From assembly GCA_019188255.1 (NCBI GenBank), contig JAETXT010000002.1:3906001-3970000 (forward strand): 64,000 bases of DNA, read 5' to 3'. Shown in pieces: positions 22,361-34,320 of the stretch; position 1 is the first letter of the stretch; each line of letters opens with the position of its first letter. A program made the translations under genes and the position numbers. Source of the DNA: Verticillium longisporum. Taxonomy: Eukaryota; Ascomycota; Sordariomycetes; Glomerellales; Plectosphaerellaceae. The notes under the pieces were generated by a model, which saw nothing but the letters and a program-made list of their open reading frames with translations, searched no databases and was not told the origin of the DNA.

Positions 22361-22395
22361 AGGCGATTAAGGCCAAGAAGCCGGTTCAATCGCCT
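22361..22395. repeat. Hairpin with 8-bp stem and inner stem
   Basis: AGGCGATT at the left end pairs with AATCGCCT at the right end, and GGC/GCC within the loop can pair as well. The GGTTCAATC string resembles a tRNA T-loop, but no tRNA cloverleaf can be drawn around it, so it is recorded only as a hairpin. Confidence 0.5.
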
Positions 22396-23164
22396 ACTTA
22401 CAAGATTCTTATCTGATATGGTGCGATCAAGCGATATCACATGACTTGTCTGGAAGCTGAATGCTGCTATCTATCATTCTATCATATCTGGACCGCCCAG
22501 TACATACGTCCTACCTGAGGTCGTTCTCGGCCCTAAATGCATAGAGGAGAAGTAGGTTCGGGCCTGTCCTCAGACACCTTTCGCAGACCATCCCTCGCCG
22601 ACGTCGAGACCTCGGACAACTCCCGCCCTCCAGACGAAACCTGCGTCATCGCCCGCCGCGGCGTCAGAAATGACAGCTCATGCACTTTTCCACGCCCGAA
22701 TCGAGAGTGTGCCGTAGCGATCGCTGGCTTGGGGGTCTGAGGGTCGTCGGGGTTCGCTCAGGGCGCGAGACCCCGCGCCCGACGACCGGGCGGCGCCCCT
22801 CCCGACGCCGAGTGATCATCGATTACGTCGTTGCGTGCGGAGAATTAGGCGCCGTCGAGCGGAACTCGGTGCGCTGTCACATGGTCGTGAGATGAACAGT
22901 ATTGGCGCCGTAATGTTACGTCCATGGCGGCTTGAGGTGTTGCACGGCGCGATCCCATGAGCGAGCGATACAGGCCGGTGATGAGTAAAATCGCACTATG
23001 GAAACGATTCATGCAGCATCTTCCATGTCAACAGCGAATTTTTAATTAGGTCGCTCCTTGTAGAACTAACACAAAATCACAGTTCCCAGCCGTAGCGACT
23101 CCCAACGCCCATCGTCCAGGCTCCAGCTCGCTGACCGTGTGCTCTGTAACTGCGCTCGCCGAGC

Positions 23165-24301
23165 TTAATCCATGGTGCGTCCGCTCTTGGTGCGGCGAAT
23201 CTCCTTGCCCTTCTCCGACCACGGCATGTGAATGACTGGTACGCGAAAGAAGCTGTTGCCGTCATCTTGCAGACCTGCTAGTGCATTGTACCACGCCAAG
23301 AACGCAGCCAGCATGCCAAATGTACCACCGACAATCTGCAGGTGGCGAGCAGTCGTCTCGTTGCCAGCGTTCAACGCGTAGTTCTCGCACGCCAAGAAGA
23401 GGAAAGCAATGTCCAGAGTGAAGAACAAGGAGAAGAAGGCGACGGTGGACTTGAGAGTACACAGCAGGAGAACCGTTGTGAAGATGAACCAGCCAGTCAG
23501 GAAGAATCCGAGGGCAGAATAGTGGTCCGCGAAATCAGCGGCGTAGGGGCCGTCGGGGGCGGTGATGCCCCAAGCAGGCGTCAGCAGAATGCCATAGGCA
23601 ATCCAGAAGCCGCCGTAAGACGAGAGTGCAGTGGCGCCAAAGGTGTTGCCAACGGCCATTTCCCTGCACGAATTGGGTCAGTCCAAGATATTGTATGGAT
23701 CCTCAACAAGTGCGGCTCCGCTGAGAGGGACCGAAATCCACAATGAAGTGGCGACGCGGTTGAATCCATGACCCACCAAAGACGGAGTTCAGGGCAGAAA
23801 CAGGCACAAAACGTGCCCAATCTCTGTAATGGTGCCACAAGGCGAAACCAGAAGTCGGGGAAAATGGAAGACGAGTACTAACCACATGCCAGCGAGGAGC
23901 TGGACGAGACCGCCATAGGCAAAAGCCAGAGGAACGGCAATGTTGGGCGCCTTGACGCCACGCGCCTGGAGGTTGACGCAAGACAGGACAAACGTCGTCA
24001 GAGCAAAAGCACAGAGGCCAAGAGGCGCGGGGTTGGCGAATTTGCGGTGCTCGAGGGGCTTCCACATGCCGGGCTGCAGGGCACCGCCGAAAGCCATGGA
24101 CGTGGGATAGTCGTGGTAGCTGTCACGGCGCGATCGGTAGTGGTCCTGATGTTCGTGGCCGTTGCCATTGATTGGGCCACCATGGTGGTTGTGGCCGAAG
24201 CCATTGGCGTTCTCATGCATACCAGCGCTGGTCTGGAACTCCTTCTCGGTGCCGGCTGGAGGCACTGCGTCGTGCTGGGCGCCGGTGGTGTTGGCGGCCA
24301 T
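23165..24301 (-). CDS. Acetate permease, AceTr (GPR1/FUN34/YaaH) family
   Basis: Two minus-strand exons, 24301-23883 and 23663-23165, joined through a 219-bp intron (GTTAGT donor, GTGCAG acceptor) encode 305 residues. The family signature [14 protein letters not shown] opens the first membrane segment, and six hydrophobic helices follow. The motif [16 protein letters not shown] spans the splice junction, and [19 protein letters not shown] and [20 protein letters not shown] are typical. The hydrophilic N-terminus (about 85 residues) is rich in His and Asn ([20 protein letters not shown]). Members such as Ady2/Ato1 and AcpA take up acetate with protons at the plasma membrane and are induced by acetate. 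The C-terminal [11 protein letters not shown] is cytosolic. No lesion is seen. Confidence 0.92.
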
Positions 24302-25369
24302 GATGTCGGGGACTGGGTGTTGTAAGTATCTTGTCTTGCTCGGGGCTGTCGAGTGAGTAAAGAAGGTCTTGAGAATGTTGGCTGGAAGGACGATGCGAGG
24401 CCCAATATCTTATACGACCAGCAAGGATTGGGATACAGGAGACAATGGGGGAACAAACTTCCTCTCACCCGGGGTAGGTTGGCAGATTGTGCTTTAAGGA
24501 AGCTCGGGGGGTGCGAGATGGGATGCTCGTCTGGAGATACGGGGTAGACTGATGGGGAGTGGACCATTCAGAGACAGCTGACGGTAAGCTGGTGCCAGGA
24601 AGAGGGAAGGCAATTTGTCAACAAGTCATTCAGGGTCGAGATGGAGCAGCACAAAGGCCCGAAGGCCGTGGAGCGCGGACCTTGGTGAGAAAAGAGCTAG
24701 GGGCGGGAGTGTTGGGGTGAAATTAGCACCATGTGCCGGAAAGACGATGCAGCCAAAGTGGTGAGATCGACGCTGAACTGGCGATGGTAATGGAGAAGCA
24801 GTGACCTCACCTGAGAACATGGGCTCGGTCGTTCGCCCCTACCACTGGCTCTGACGCCAGATCTACCTTCTCCGGTCACCCTGTCTGTCGACTAGCATTG
24901 GATGAGAGACGTGCCTCAGGTCCGGGGAATGGCTGACCAGCATCATCTGGTGCCTGGGGTGCTGCATCACGGAAGGCCATGATCACTGGTCGGGCAACTG
25001 GGGAGCCCCCATCCAATGCTCTGCCCTACTTTCCTATTCGGATTTTAATTTTGCACGACACGGCGGCTCAAGCATGTCCGGAAACTGAGTCTGGACCCTG
25101 TCGACAAAACATGGAGCCCTGGATGAGGTTAGGTCCTGGGCAAAGGGAGCAACGAGTGGTCGTGACACTGAGCTCGATGTTGTGGCCTGATGTCATGTAC
25201 CCTGAAGTGGTCTAGAAAGGGTCGGGGCCCTTTCCGTCGTGGAGACTAGCGTTCCGTTTGATCCGGGCGATTTGGGCGGCAGACTGGATAGAAGCATAGA
25301 AGATGGGGCTTCGTTGCGATGTCCCCGGAGCCGACCTCCGCCCACGTAAGTCCCATCACCGGGGGGAAA
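24302..25369. other. Acetate permease upstream region up to the RIPed block
   Basis: About 1.07 kb of normal-GC DNA with no supported gene. It must contain the permease promoter. Composition changes abruptly near 25,375, where AT-rich sequence begins. Confidence 0.5.
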
Positions 25370-28300
25370 AGCGTATAGATTACTTTATAAAGTATACTAT
25401 ATATATATTAATTAATAATAGACTTATAATAACTAGTCTAGTAACTATATTATAAGACTATATATTTAAGAGATATAGCCTCCTAAAAGGTATAATCTTA
25501 GATAGAGGGTTATTATTTATTAATAAGTTTTAAACGATTTTATATAAGATAATAGGAATAAAGAGACGACTCTTAATAGCCTTTTACTTATAGACCGATA
25601 ACTAAATAGAATAATAGAATTAGAACCTAGAATACTACCTTAGAGTATTCTATAATTATAAATAAATAGACTAGATTTCCCTACTCCTTATAGTAGAATT
25701 TATATATAATATATTATTCTATATAATAATCTAATAATTATTAATAGAAATATTAATAGGATATAACCTAGCTAGACTAAGGGACCTAGGCTAAGCTATA
25801 TAATAATAAGGGAATTTAGAGATAATAGAACTATAAATAGCTTAATAGATAACTAAGAGAAAGATAATCTATAGATTCTTAGAGACTAGTAATAGATATT
25901 AGGCCTACTATTATAACCGAGGAAGAATTTAGAAAGAATACGAAGTAGGAGACTTAGTTCTCTTCTCTATAAGAACGATTAAATAGTAGAGACCTAATAA
26001 GAAGCTATTTAATAAATACCTCGGACTATTTAGAATTACTAAGAAGATAGGTAGCTATAGTCTAGTATATAGGCTATAGCTACCCCTTAGCTATAAAGTA
26101 TATAATATATTCTATATATTATATTTAGAAAATTAGAAAAGTAGAGAAAATTAATTACTACTTTAGCTATAAATTAATAAAATATTATTAATTATAGGAA
26201 TAGAAGATATATATATAGTTAAGAGAATAATTAATTATAGGGGACTATTATATAATCGATAGTACTTTATTAAATAAGAAGGATACCTAGAAAGCGAGAA
26301 TTTATAGGAATTATAGCGAAATATAATAGATAACTTTATTAAAATATATAAATAATTATAAAGAAGAGTAATAGTAGATTAATAGTAATCTAATTAGTAT
26401 TTAGGGGGTAGTCTAGCCCCTAGCCCTATTCTTAAGGAAGAATAATAAAAAAAAAAGTAAAAGAAAAAACTAAATAATAAAGGAGTATTAGCGGACTATT
26501 AATAGTTCTTAAGCTACTATTTTACTATTACTTTCCTAGTTCTCGCTATCCTCCTTATTATTAATAGTATTAATAAGAATATTATAATTCTAATAGATTA
26601 TTAATAAGTAAATAGTAAATAATTAATAAGCGATTTATAATTAGAGTATAATTCTCTTAGATCTCGGACTAGATAGTAACTAGCTTAGTAAGAGAATTAA
26701 TAATCTATTATAGGGTAGTAATAGAGACCTTAATAATAGTAATAGAGCGCTTAATAGCCTAAGCGAGACGATTAGTAATAGCGAAGTAGTAAGTAGAATA
26801 CTCGCTAGCCTCTTATTAATTAATAATAATATACTTCTTAGTACTTAGCGCTTTATCGTTTTTACCCTTTTAGAGGGCTTTCTAGCTAATAATCTTAGCT
26901 ATATCGAAATTAATTAAAAGAAATCTATTAATATTTAAATAATAAATATCTAGTAAATAAGTATTATTTACTTTAAAGATATTAATATAGCTATTCTTAA
27001 TTATAGCTTTAATAGCTAATTTAAGGGTATATATAATAGCCTAGTACTTAATAGGTACTTATAGAGGATTAGCTATTAAATAATGGGGGAATAAAAGGGG
27101 GGTAACTTATAATAAAATATAATTTACCTCCTTAAGCTATTCTATAATAGGAGCATTTAACGGAATTAACTATATAAACGATTAACTAATAATTAATAGC
27201 TAAATAATAGTTTATTTACTAATATCCTCCTTATAATAAAAGTACTCTCTATTTATAATAGGATTAAACTACTTATATATATAATCGTAGTAATAAAGGT
27301 ATAATAGGTCTCTAATAGAGTATACCTATCCGGGCTCCTAGTAAGGGTTAGGAGGAAGAGGAGCTATTACTCTATAACTAATTAGCTATTAAATTATAAA
27401 GGAAACGTTAAAGGTAATTTATAAATAGGAAATTATTTAAATAATAGTATTATTACTTTTAATTAATAGATAATTAATAGATAAATATTAATAAATTTAT
27501 AAATTATTCTTATCGAAGAATTAGAAAACTAGAATCGATTTAAGAACTATATTTAATTAATAACTATATAATAGCTAATTATTAAAGGATTATTATAAAA
27601 GATATAAAAATAATATTAAAGAGGGGAGGAATATTATCGTTATTATTATTATTATTAAAGAAAAGAAAAAATAGAAATAATAATTAGAAAATCCTCTTAT
27701 AAATATACTAGAAACCTATAATAAATTACCCTAGAATAATAATTATTTATTAAATCTAAATAATAAGAAAGGAAAGAATAAAGAATAATAGATTAATAAA
27801 TCTATATTAAAAGGTAAATAATTATTAATTAATTATAGAAGAAGCTTATTAAATTACTATTTAAGAATAGAATAATATAAGAATAATTAAATAGAATTAA
27901 GATAAAGAAGGAGAATAGAAGAATATTAGAATAATAAAATTATATTAATAAATTATTATTTATTAATTAATTATAGAAGAGAATTATTAGATTATTAAAT
28001 AAGAATAATAGAAGAATAAGAAATAGAATTAAGACGAGAAGAAAGATATATAGAAATATTAAACTATAATTATTAAATAATAAAGAATTAACTTAAAAAC
28101 CCTAGCTAGTTAATAGGAGGTATTTATTAAAATAGATATTTAAGAATTAAATAGAAACCTAGAATATATAAACGTCTTTAGACTAGATAATACTAAATAG
28201 CCTAAGAGAGAACTATTTAAAACTTAATAAGGACCTTTAATTTAAATATTATATTATACTTTAGGATGAAGTAAAGAGAGAGATAAAGTATTATATTAGG

Positions 28301-28450
28301 ACCTAAAGGAGGTATAAGACTAATAGAGGATCGCCTATTATTTAATTATAGAAATTAAGAAGAGAGGACTGAGTATAGTAAGGGAATAATTATAAGAAAG
28401 GTTAATAGACTAAGATTTAGAGAAGGGCATCGATTATTCTATCTTCCTAG
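25370..28450. repeat. RIP-saturated AT-rich block with chromovirus remains
   Basis: The block is made almost entirely of A, T and scattered G/C, with CpA and TpG nearly absent over kilobases while CpG survives (for example AAACGATTTT). This is the footprint of RIP acting on CpA. Stops TAA and TAG replace Gln and Trp codons. A Ty3/gypsy integrase tail is legible at 25,912-26,355. An antisense frame around 26,800-27,300 is also fairly open with Gln/Trp-type stops but I do not recognise it. Edges at about 25,375 and 28,440 are sharp to within some tens of bases. Confidence 0.92.
25912..26355 (+). pseudogene. Ty3/gypsy chromovirus integrase C-terminus and chromodomain, RIP-mutated
   Basis: One frame carries EYEVGDLVLFS, then RPNKKLFNKYLGLFRI, KKIGSYSLVYRL, LPLSYKVYNIFYILYLE, and after a gap YFIK(stop)EGYLESENL and RNIIDNFIKIYK. 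These match, in order, the GPY/F-type integrase C-terminus of fungal gypsy elements and a chromodomain of the YFIKWEGYPESENTWE type. Stops fall where the family has Trp or Gln (TGG to TAG, CAG/CAA to TAG/TAA), as RIP predicts. The element is transcribed left to right; its long terminal repeat was not identified. Confidence 0.85.
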
Positions 28451-29811
28451 AGACCCCTAAGAGACTAATAGTTAACCCCTTTACTCGTTGCATAAGACTC
28501 CTTGACAGGTTTCCAGGGCTTCTTCGCCGAAACCAGTGTCGAGATTTGATAGTAGTCTGAGTTCGGGCGATGGCTGTCTAGGACGGGCCTCTATCAGGGA
28601 AGGCATGATTTCTGAATAGGACTTGTAGGAGCTTCTGAGAAAGCTTTCTGGAGATTAGTACTAAGTGAGTAGAAAATGAAGAGTCAGTTTGTCTAGTCTG
28701 AGGCAGCGGACCAAGTCGGGTAAGTAAAATGTCAAATATGTATAGTGGCTCTGAACAAGTTGCTACTTAGCTTGAATTCCGAGCGCATGATTTTCCTCCC
28801 ATGAACCCAAGACACCCAGGTTACCTGAAGTAAAGCGGCTAGGCACAACATGGCCCACAAGCCTCACAGGGCTTCACAGCCTGTCAAGGAAGACGAGTCA
28901 AAGGTGGGTGTCACTCGCGCCACAATGGGATCCAACCAGCAGCTCGAAGATACCCACAGCGTCATCCCCTGAATGGAGTTGCCGGCAAACTTGCCGTCAC
29001 AGGAAAATCTGCCTTCGTCTCCTCCGAGAAGGTGGTGCAGTGGGGGAGCTCAAAAAATGCAGTGTCAGGGATAGGGTTAGGAAGCCTTGCGGCCAACTGT
29101 GAGTGGCAACACAGACTAAGAGCCTGGAACCTGGAGGTGTGACGTGCAAGAGGATCAACGAAGGTGACATGAACAAACTAGGCTCCAGATGGGCAACAAA
29201 CGGCTGGCATCGTCCCACCTTCCGAATGTGATCGGCGCGCGCGGTACTTGGGTTCGGCGTTCCGATATATTTCCGCTAGACCTTCCCGGACCGGAAGCGC
29301 CCGTGACTGAATATAGCGGCGGGACACCTTCGCAAAGCGCAACAGGGTTACAGTGGGTTGCGGTTTGGGATCAACCCAATGCGAGTGATGTGCATATGAA
29401 CCTTGGCAGGCACATTGCAGTGCTCCCTGGCGTGATCTAACATGAAGATCATTTTGACCCTGGAACTAGGCCCTCGTCGGTGTAATACGAGTGGAGGGAG
29501 GAGCTCGATCTGGCCACTCCAGGGATCCCCAAGGCGGGATCCGTATGCCGGAACTCTCCACACCGGGATGGCGATACCACTGCGGACTTCGGCGCCATGT
29601 CCAGTCTGGGTTGAGGTTCCTCGATTTCAAGCAAGGCAACGTCACAAGCACGACTCATGCGACGACGCCACATGTCTGGCTCACGATACCACTCACAGCA
29701 TTTCCGTATTAGTTTGGCAGTTGTCAGAAACTGAATGACCTTGGTTTCAAAGACGCCTCTGAGGTTACCAGCGTGTGAACTTGCAAGAAACAACACAGCA
29801 CTTTCATCATC
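28451..29811. other. Gene-free margin of the right-hand island
   Basis: About 1.36 kb of mixed composition between the RIPed block and the monooxygenase. Short open frames on both strands show no domain. The last few hundred bases should hold the monooxygenase promoter. Confidence 0.5.
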
Positions 29812-31671
29812 ATGGGCTCAATCTCGCGAGGCGAAATCAACGTGGATCTTGTGGTCGTCGGCGGCGGCCCGACAGGCCTCCTCACAGGATATCTGTGCGA
29901 GCAGCTTGGAGTGAACGTGTGTATTCTCGGTGAGTTGGCATCTTCATAAACCTGCGGAAGAAAGAGCACAAGACTGACAGCCGTAGATGCCAAGGCAGCA
30001 CCTCTTGCCATTGGCAGGGCTGATGCTCTCAACGCCCGAACGCAACAGTACCTCGAGGTCGTTGGTATTCTTGACGAGCTTCTCCCTGAGGGTATCACCT
30101 GTAATAGTAAGTTAGACCTTGGGCGTTTCCCAAGGGAGCTTTGAACACTCGATCCGTTAACGCTCCTGCCAGCAAGCTCGACCTTTGCTGATGGCGAATT
30201 CAAGTCTCGTCAGAGCCACTGGTGGACGAGCTTGAAGCACACCCATCGCAAAAACTTCCTGATGCTCGGCCAGCCTCTGGTGGAGAAGGTTCTCTCATCA
30301 CGGATGACGTCACCTGTGCTCTACGGTGAACACGTTATCAGCATCAACGAGGGTGACGAGGACGTCGTCGTAGAGACGAGTGGCGGCCGGACGATTCGCA
30401 GTCGTTATGTCGTCGGCGCAGACGGTGCACGTTCGACTGTCAGGACAGCCCTGGGCGTCAACTTTACCGGCACCAAGCCTGAGATGACGTGGGCCGTTCT
30501 AGACACGTTCATCGACACTGATTTTCCCGTCCGTTCGGAGATCGTCACATTTCAGCTGAACCAGGAGAGCCGCGTGGCGTGGATTCCGCGGGAGCGGGAC
30601 CTGGCTCGTTTCTATGTCCTTCTCGAGGGAGAAATCACCGAGGAGAGGGCGAAGGAGTCGATCCGGGCACACATGGCGCCACACCGGGTCGACTTTGTCT
30701 GGACTGAGTGGTTCAGTACGTTTGAAGGTGGGTACACGAATCGATCTGACATTTCGCGTGGATGTCAGGAGTAACGAGCTTATGAGATCAGAAATCGCTA
30801 ACGCCGAACAACAGTCAAGGAGCGCATCGCCTCAACGTTTGTTACCAAGGAAGGCCGAGGCCGCGTCATATTGGCTGGCGACGCAGCTCATGTCCACTCG
30901 GTCAATGGTGGGCAGGGCCTCAACACGGGTATCGCCGACGCCTTCGGTCTCGCGTGGCGACTCGCACATGTGCTCACCAACAAGACGGCCAACAAGTTGG
31001 CGGCGCAGGATCTGATAAAGAGCTATGACACCGAAAGACGAGTCGTTGCCCAGGGTGTGATCGACGTCGCAGCGACTTCGGGAGACTGTGCGGACTGCGA
31101 AGAGCTATGTCTCCGCAATTGAGAGGAACGCCGGCTACATCACTGGTAAGCCCAAGTTCTCGTTTTCCCTTTCTTCTGCCCGTCATCTCCAGTTTTGTTG
31201 TCGCACGATACGTAATTCTCTGAACTGACGTGCTATGCTTCAGGCATGGGGGTATCTTACGATGGCATCGGCTCAAAGCTTATCCACGACTCCTCCGTTG
31301 GCATCTGGACGGCGGGGCACCGTTGCCCTGATCTGTACCTGATGCCGACGCTAGACGCTGAGGCCAAGCGGCTGTACTCTCTTCTCTCGTACGGCAGACA
31401 CCTGATTCTGCACGTCGGAAGGCCCGAGTCGCGGGCCGGTGGGGAAGCGAACAGGGCCATCAGCGACGGCGTCGCCCGCACATTCAGGGTTCTCCCTCGG
31501 CCAGAGGGTGTTGAGGCGCACGCCGATGTTTCTCCAGGCGTTGAGGTTTTCTGGGCCAACTGGGTTCGCCCGACAGACAACTATGTGGTCATTGCCCGGC
31601 CCGACTTGTACGTCGGTTTCGTGGGGGACAACGGCCAGGAGTGGAGGAATTATCTTTCATACTTGACGTAG
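29812..31671 (+). pseudogene. FAD-dependent aromatic monooxygenase (PHBH / phenol hydroxylase family) with frameshift
   Basis: Five exons: 29812-29929, 29987-30106, 30173-30727, 30815-31145 and 31244-31671, all with good splice signals, would give about 517 residues. Group A flavin monooxygenase motifs are in order: GGGPTG (residues 17-22, FAD), GADGARSTVR (DG motif), GDAAHVHSVNGGQGLNTG (GD motif, FAD/NADPH), then a thioredoxin-like C-terminus (RPDLYVGFVGDNG). In exon 4 the frame breaks at about 31,070-31,080: the reading TTSGDC ends at TGA 31,120, whereas the frame one base later reads RETVRTAKSYVSAIERNAGY and joins exon 5 correctly. Net change is +1 (equivalent to losing two or five bases). 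Such enzymes hydroxylate phenols, salicylates or polyketide intermediates. It lies 1 kb upstream of an MFS gene on the same strand. Confidence 0.82.
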
Positions 31672-32720
31672 ACAGCATGAGTCAAGCGGCAAATTGGAGT
31701 GGCTTAGAGGTTTGCGGAAGCGAGTTTGATGATTTGACCATTTCTTCGCTGGACTGTGCCTCCAAAGTGACAGTCGCCGAGGATTGCCTGCCCTTAGCAT
31801 CGCGGAGCATTCCGAAGCGTTCTCCGAGTTATGCAAGATTGTCTCTTCGGAACATAAGCCAAACGGCTCAATCGTATAGAAAAGCTTACAGTGAACCTGA
31901 CTCTGGTTCCGAGGAGTTAAGCTCTGCCATGTCTCGTCTCCGCGGGGAAAAGCCTATGCCGCAATCAGCATCAGCCACTATGCCTTGGCCGAGGCACCTC
32001 AGCTCTGGGTGCTAGCAGTGAGCCTCTAATGCACCTCGCGCAACCTCTTCGCGCATTTCGAAACAGCACTATAGCGTGGGGAAAACCCGCAACGACGTTG
32101 AGGCAAACGATGTCAGTGGCGCTGTTAGTGGTAAGGAAATTGCCGCGCGGGTTGCCAAGCCTCGGCATCTTGACTCGGTGTGGGAGCGAGATCCTGGCCA
32201 TAATCCTTCACTACCATGGAACTAGGTTCTCACACCACCAAGTATTGCGACTGGCCTACTGAAGACACCACCATGTGATTCCCCCCACACATGCTCTACA
32301 CATGTCAGTGTGCATGATATGCACGCCTATCTCTCTGATCGTCTCTCTGATCGAGGATTCCATCGGCAGGCTGGCGTCACAGGCGGTGCTGTTTTAAAAA
32401 TGGGGTCGCAGGACATGTCAGGGGGCAGTCAGTTCCACAATGCAACCTTCCAAGTTGGGCGTTTGCCGTTGCCACTTTTCGTGATGATGTGATGAGACCG
32501 ACCGACTGCCTTGGGTGTGCCATGTTCTTTACCAACTTGCAGTGCCGAGACCCGGCTCATTGAGGAATCATTAATGAGCTTACCTGACTGGGAATAATCC
32601 AAGGCCGAATGGACGACAGAAATCTACCGCAACGGGTTGACGTCTGTACCTGGGGTGCCGGGTTCTGGAGGTCGTGTGTGTCGGACTTTTTGATTGAAGC
32701 AAAGCTGGTCAAAACTGAGT
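31672..32720. other. Intergenic region between monooxygenase and MFS gene
   Basis: About 1.05 kb with one in-phase open frame of about 125 codons at 31,641-32,015 that overlaps the monooxygenase end and has no recognisable domain. A direct repeat of CTCTCTGATCG occurs near 32,330-32,352. Otherwise nothing is seen besides the expected MFS promoter. Confidence 0.45.
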
Positions 32721-34177
32721 ATGCCGTCTGCACAAGACGGAGTTCACGCTGGAGAAGTGCTGATACAGAGTGAATCAAAGATGGGAGTGCCGGATGACGC
32801 CGTGCCAGCAGAACAACCCTCAAAGCCGCCGCAGTGCCCAAACAAGGGCCTGAAGGCATGGCTTCAAGTGCTCGGGGCGTTCTTTATCTACTTCAATACC
32901 TGGGGTGAGTTCTGGAGAATCTTTAGATGTCTCAAGCCGAAATCGTGGTGACGAGAGTCGTCATATGATGTACGTTCATGCTGACGCCTCCAGGGCTCAT
33001 CTCGAGTTTCGGCAGCTTCCAGGCATTCTATGAGAAGGATCTTCTCCGCTACCACACCCCCTTCGAGATATCAACCATTGGGTCTCTCCAGAGCTTCCTG
33101 ATGGTGTTTCTGGGATTCGTGGCCGGCCCGGTCTATGACTTGGGCTACTCCCGCCAGCAACTGTGGCTCGGTTCGTTGCTCATCGTGCTGGGAACCGTCG
33201 CGCAGAGCTTTTCGACCAAGCTGTGGCAGCTCCTCCTGTCCCAAGGCGTTGTGATTGGCATCGGCATGGGCAGTCTTGCCGTTCTCGGCGTTGCTCTGCC
33301 CTCACTCTGGTTTGACCGCAACCTACCCTTGGCGAACGGCGTGGCTGCATCAGGCAGTGGTGTTGGAGGGTAAGCCGCCCTTCTTCTTTTCACAATATGA
33401 AGATCTGCATGGATAGCTAAGATGACCAGTCTCATCCTGCCCGTTGTACTTCGCAATCTGCAGAGTGCCGTCGGATTCTCCTGGGCTGTTCGGACGGTGG
33501 CTCTCATCTTTCTTGTGACCATGGGCATCGCCGTCATGGCCCTCGAGACGCCAAAAGTCTCCTCGAAGCGCCGCGCCTTTGTCGACCGCTCCGTCACTCA
33601 CGACATGCCGTACCTGGCCTTCCTCGTGGCCTGCGTCTTCGTCCTGCTTGGTATCTACACCCCGTTCGTGTACATCCAGAGCTTCGCTCTCGACAACGAC
33701 ATCGTGAGCACCGGTCTCGCCACCTACATCCTCGCCATCCTCAACGCCTCGTCCATCTTTGGCCGCATCGTCCCCAACTTCTTCGCCGCCCAGGTGGGCG
33801 CCATGAACATGTCCGTCATGGCCACGGCGACCCTCTGCCTCTCGTCCTTTTGCTTCATGGCTGCCCAGAATGCGGCGGGCCTTATCGCCGTGGCGGTCAT
33901 TTACGGCTTCGTCGTCGGCACCTTTTTCGCCCTGCAGCCCACCATCTTTGTGCGTCTGACGCCTGATCCGACATATATTGGCACGAGGTTCGGCATGGCT
34001 TTCACGGTCATGTCCTTTGCGCTGCTGTTTGGCCCTCCGATCGCCGGCGCGCTGCGCAGAGAGTTTGGCTAAGATGGAGCATGGGGGTGGGCCGGCGCGA
34101 CTCTTGCTGGTGGCATCTTGTTCCTTGCCCTCTCGAGGGAACTCGCCAAGGGGTGGTCCCTGAAGAGCAGGGTATAG
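32721..34177 (+). pseudogene. MFS monocarboxylate-type transporter with premature stop before the last helix
   Basis: Three exons, 32721-32904, 32994-33369 and 33430 onward, give 400 residues up to TAA 34,070-34,072. The MCT/MCH family pattern is clear: cytosolic N-terminus, WLQVLGAFFIYFNTWGLISS as first helix, FGSFQAFYEKDLL, NGVAASGSGVGGLILPV and RIVPNFFAAQVGAMN. The reading stops right after GPPIAGALRREFG, where relatives continue with a twelfth helix. In the same frame, immediately behind the stop, GAWGWAGATLAGGILFLALS is encoded, followed by a Lys/Arg tail and TAG at 34,175-34,177. A single codon (probably CAA, TAC or TAT) has therefore become TAA. Substrate cannot be told; relatives carry monocarboxylates, riboflavin or secondary metabolites. 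Its neighbour suggests export or uptake of the monooxygenase substrate. Confidence 0.85.
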
Positions 34178-34320
34178 CTGGGCCTTGCCAGATCAGGAGA
34201 ATAGACTGAAAGCGTGGATTCATGAACATCATTTGATACCAGTGCCAACAAACGACTCTGCATACACCTGAATATACTGCCCAACCTGCAGAAGCCAGCA
34301 GTCTTCTACCACAGCCATAC

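Larger units (their letters stand above)
22009..23164. other. Intergenic region with two hairpins
   Basis: About 1.15 kb between the fumarate reductase promoter and the acetate permease 3' end. It contains a perfect 13-bp inverted repeat at 22,201-22,246 and an 8-bp stem with an internal GGC/GCC stem at 22,361-22,395. Several short open frames near 22,537-22,895 lack domains and were not called. Confidence 0.5.

Noticed and set aside
22361..22395. Possible tRNA because of GGTTCAATC
   Set aside because: No acceptor, D-arm or anticodon arm can be drawn around it; only a hairpin remains.
31641..32015. 125-codon frame overlapping the monooxygenase end
   Set aside because: Starts inside the monooxygenase coding exon in another frame and has no motif.
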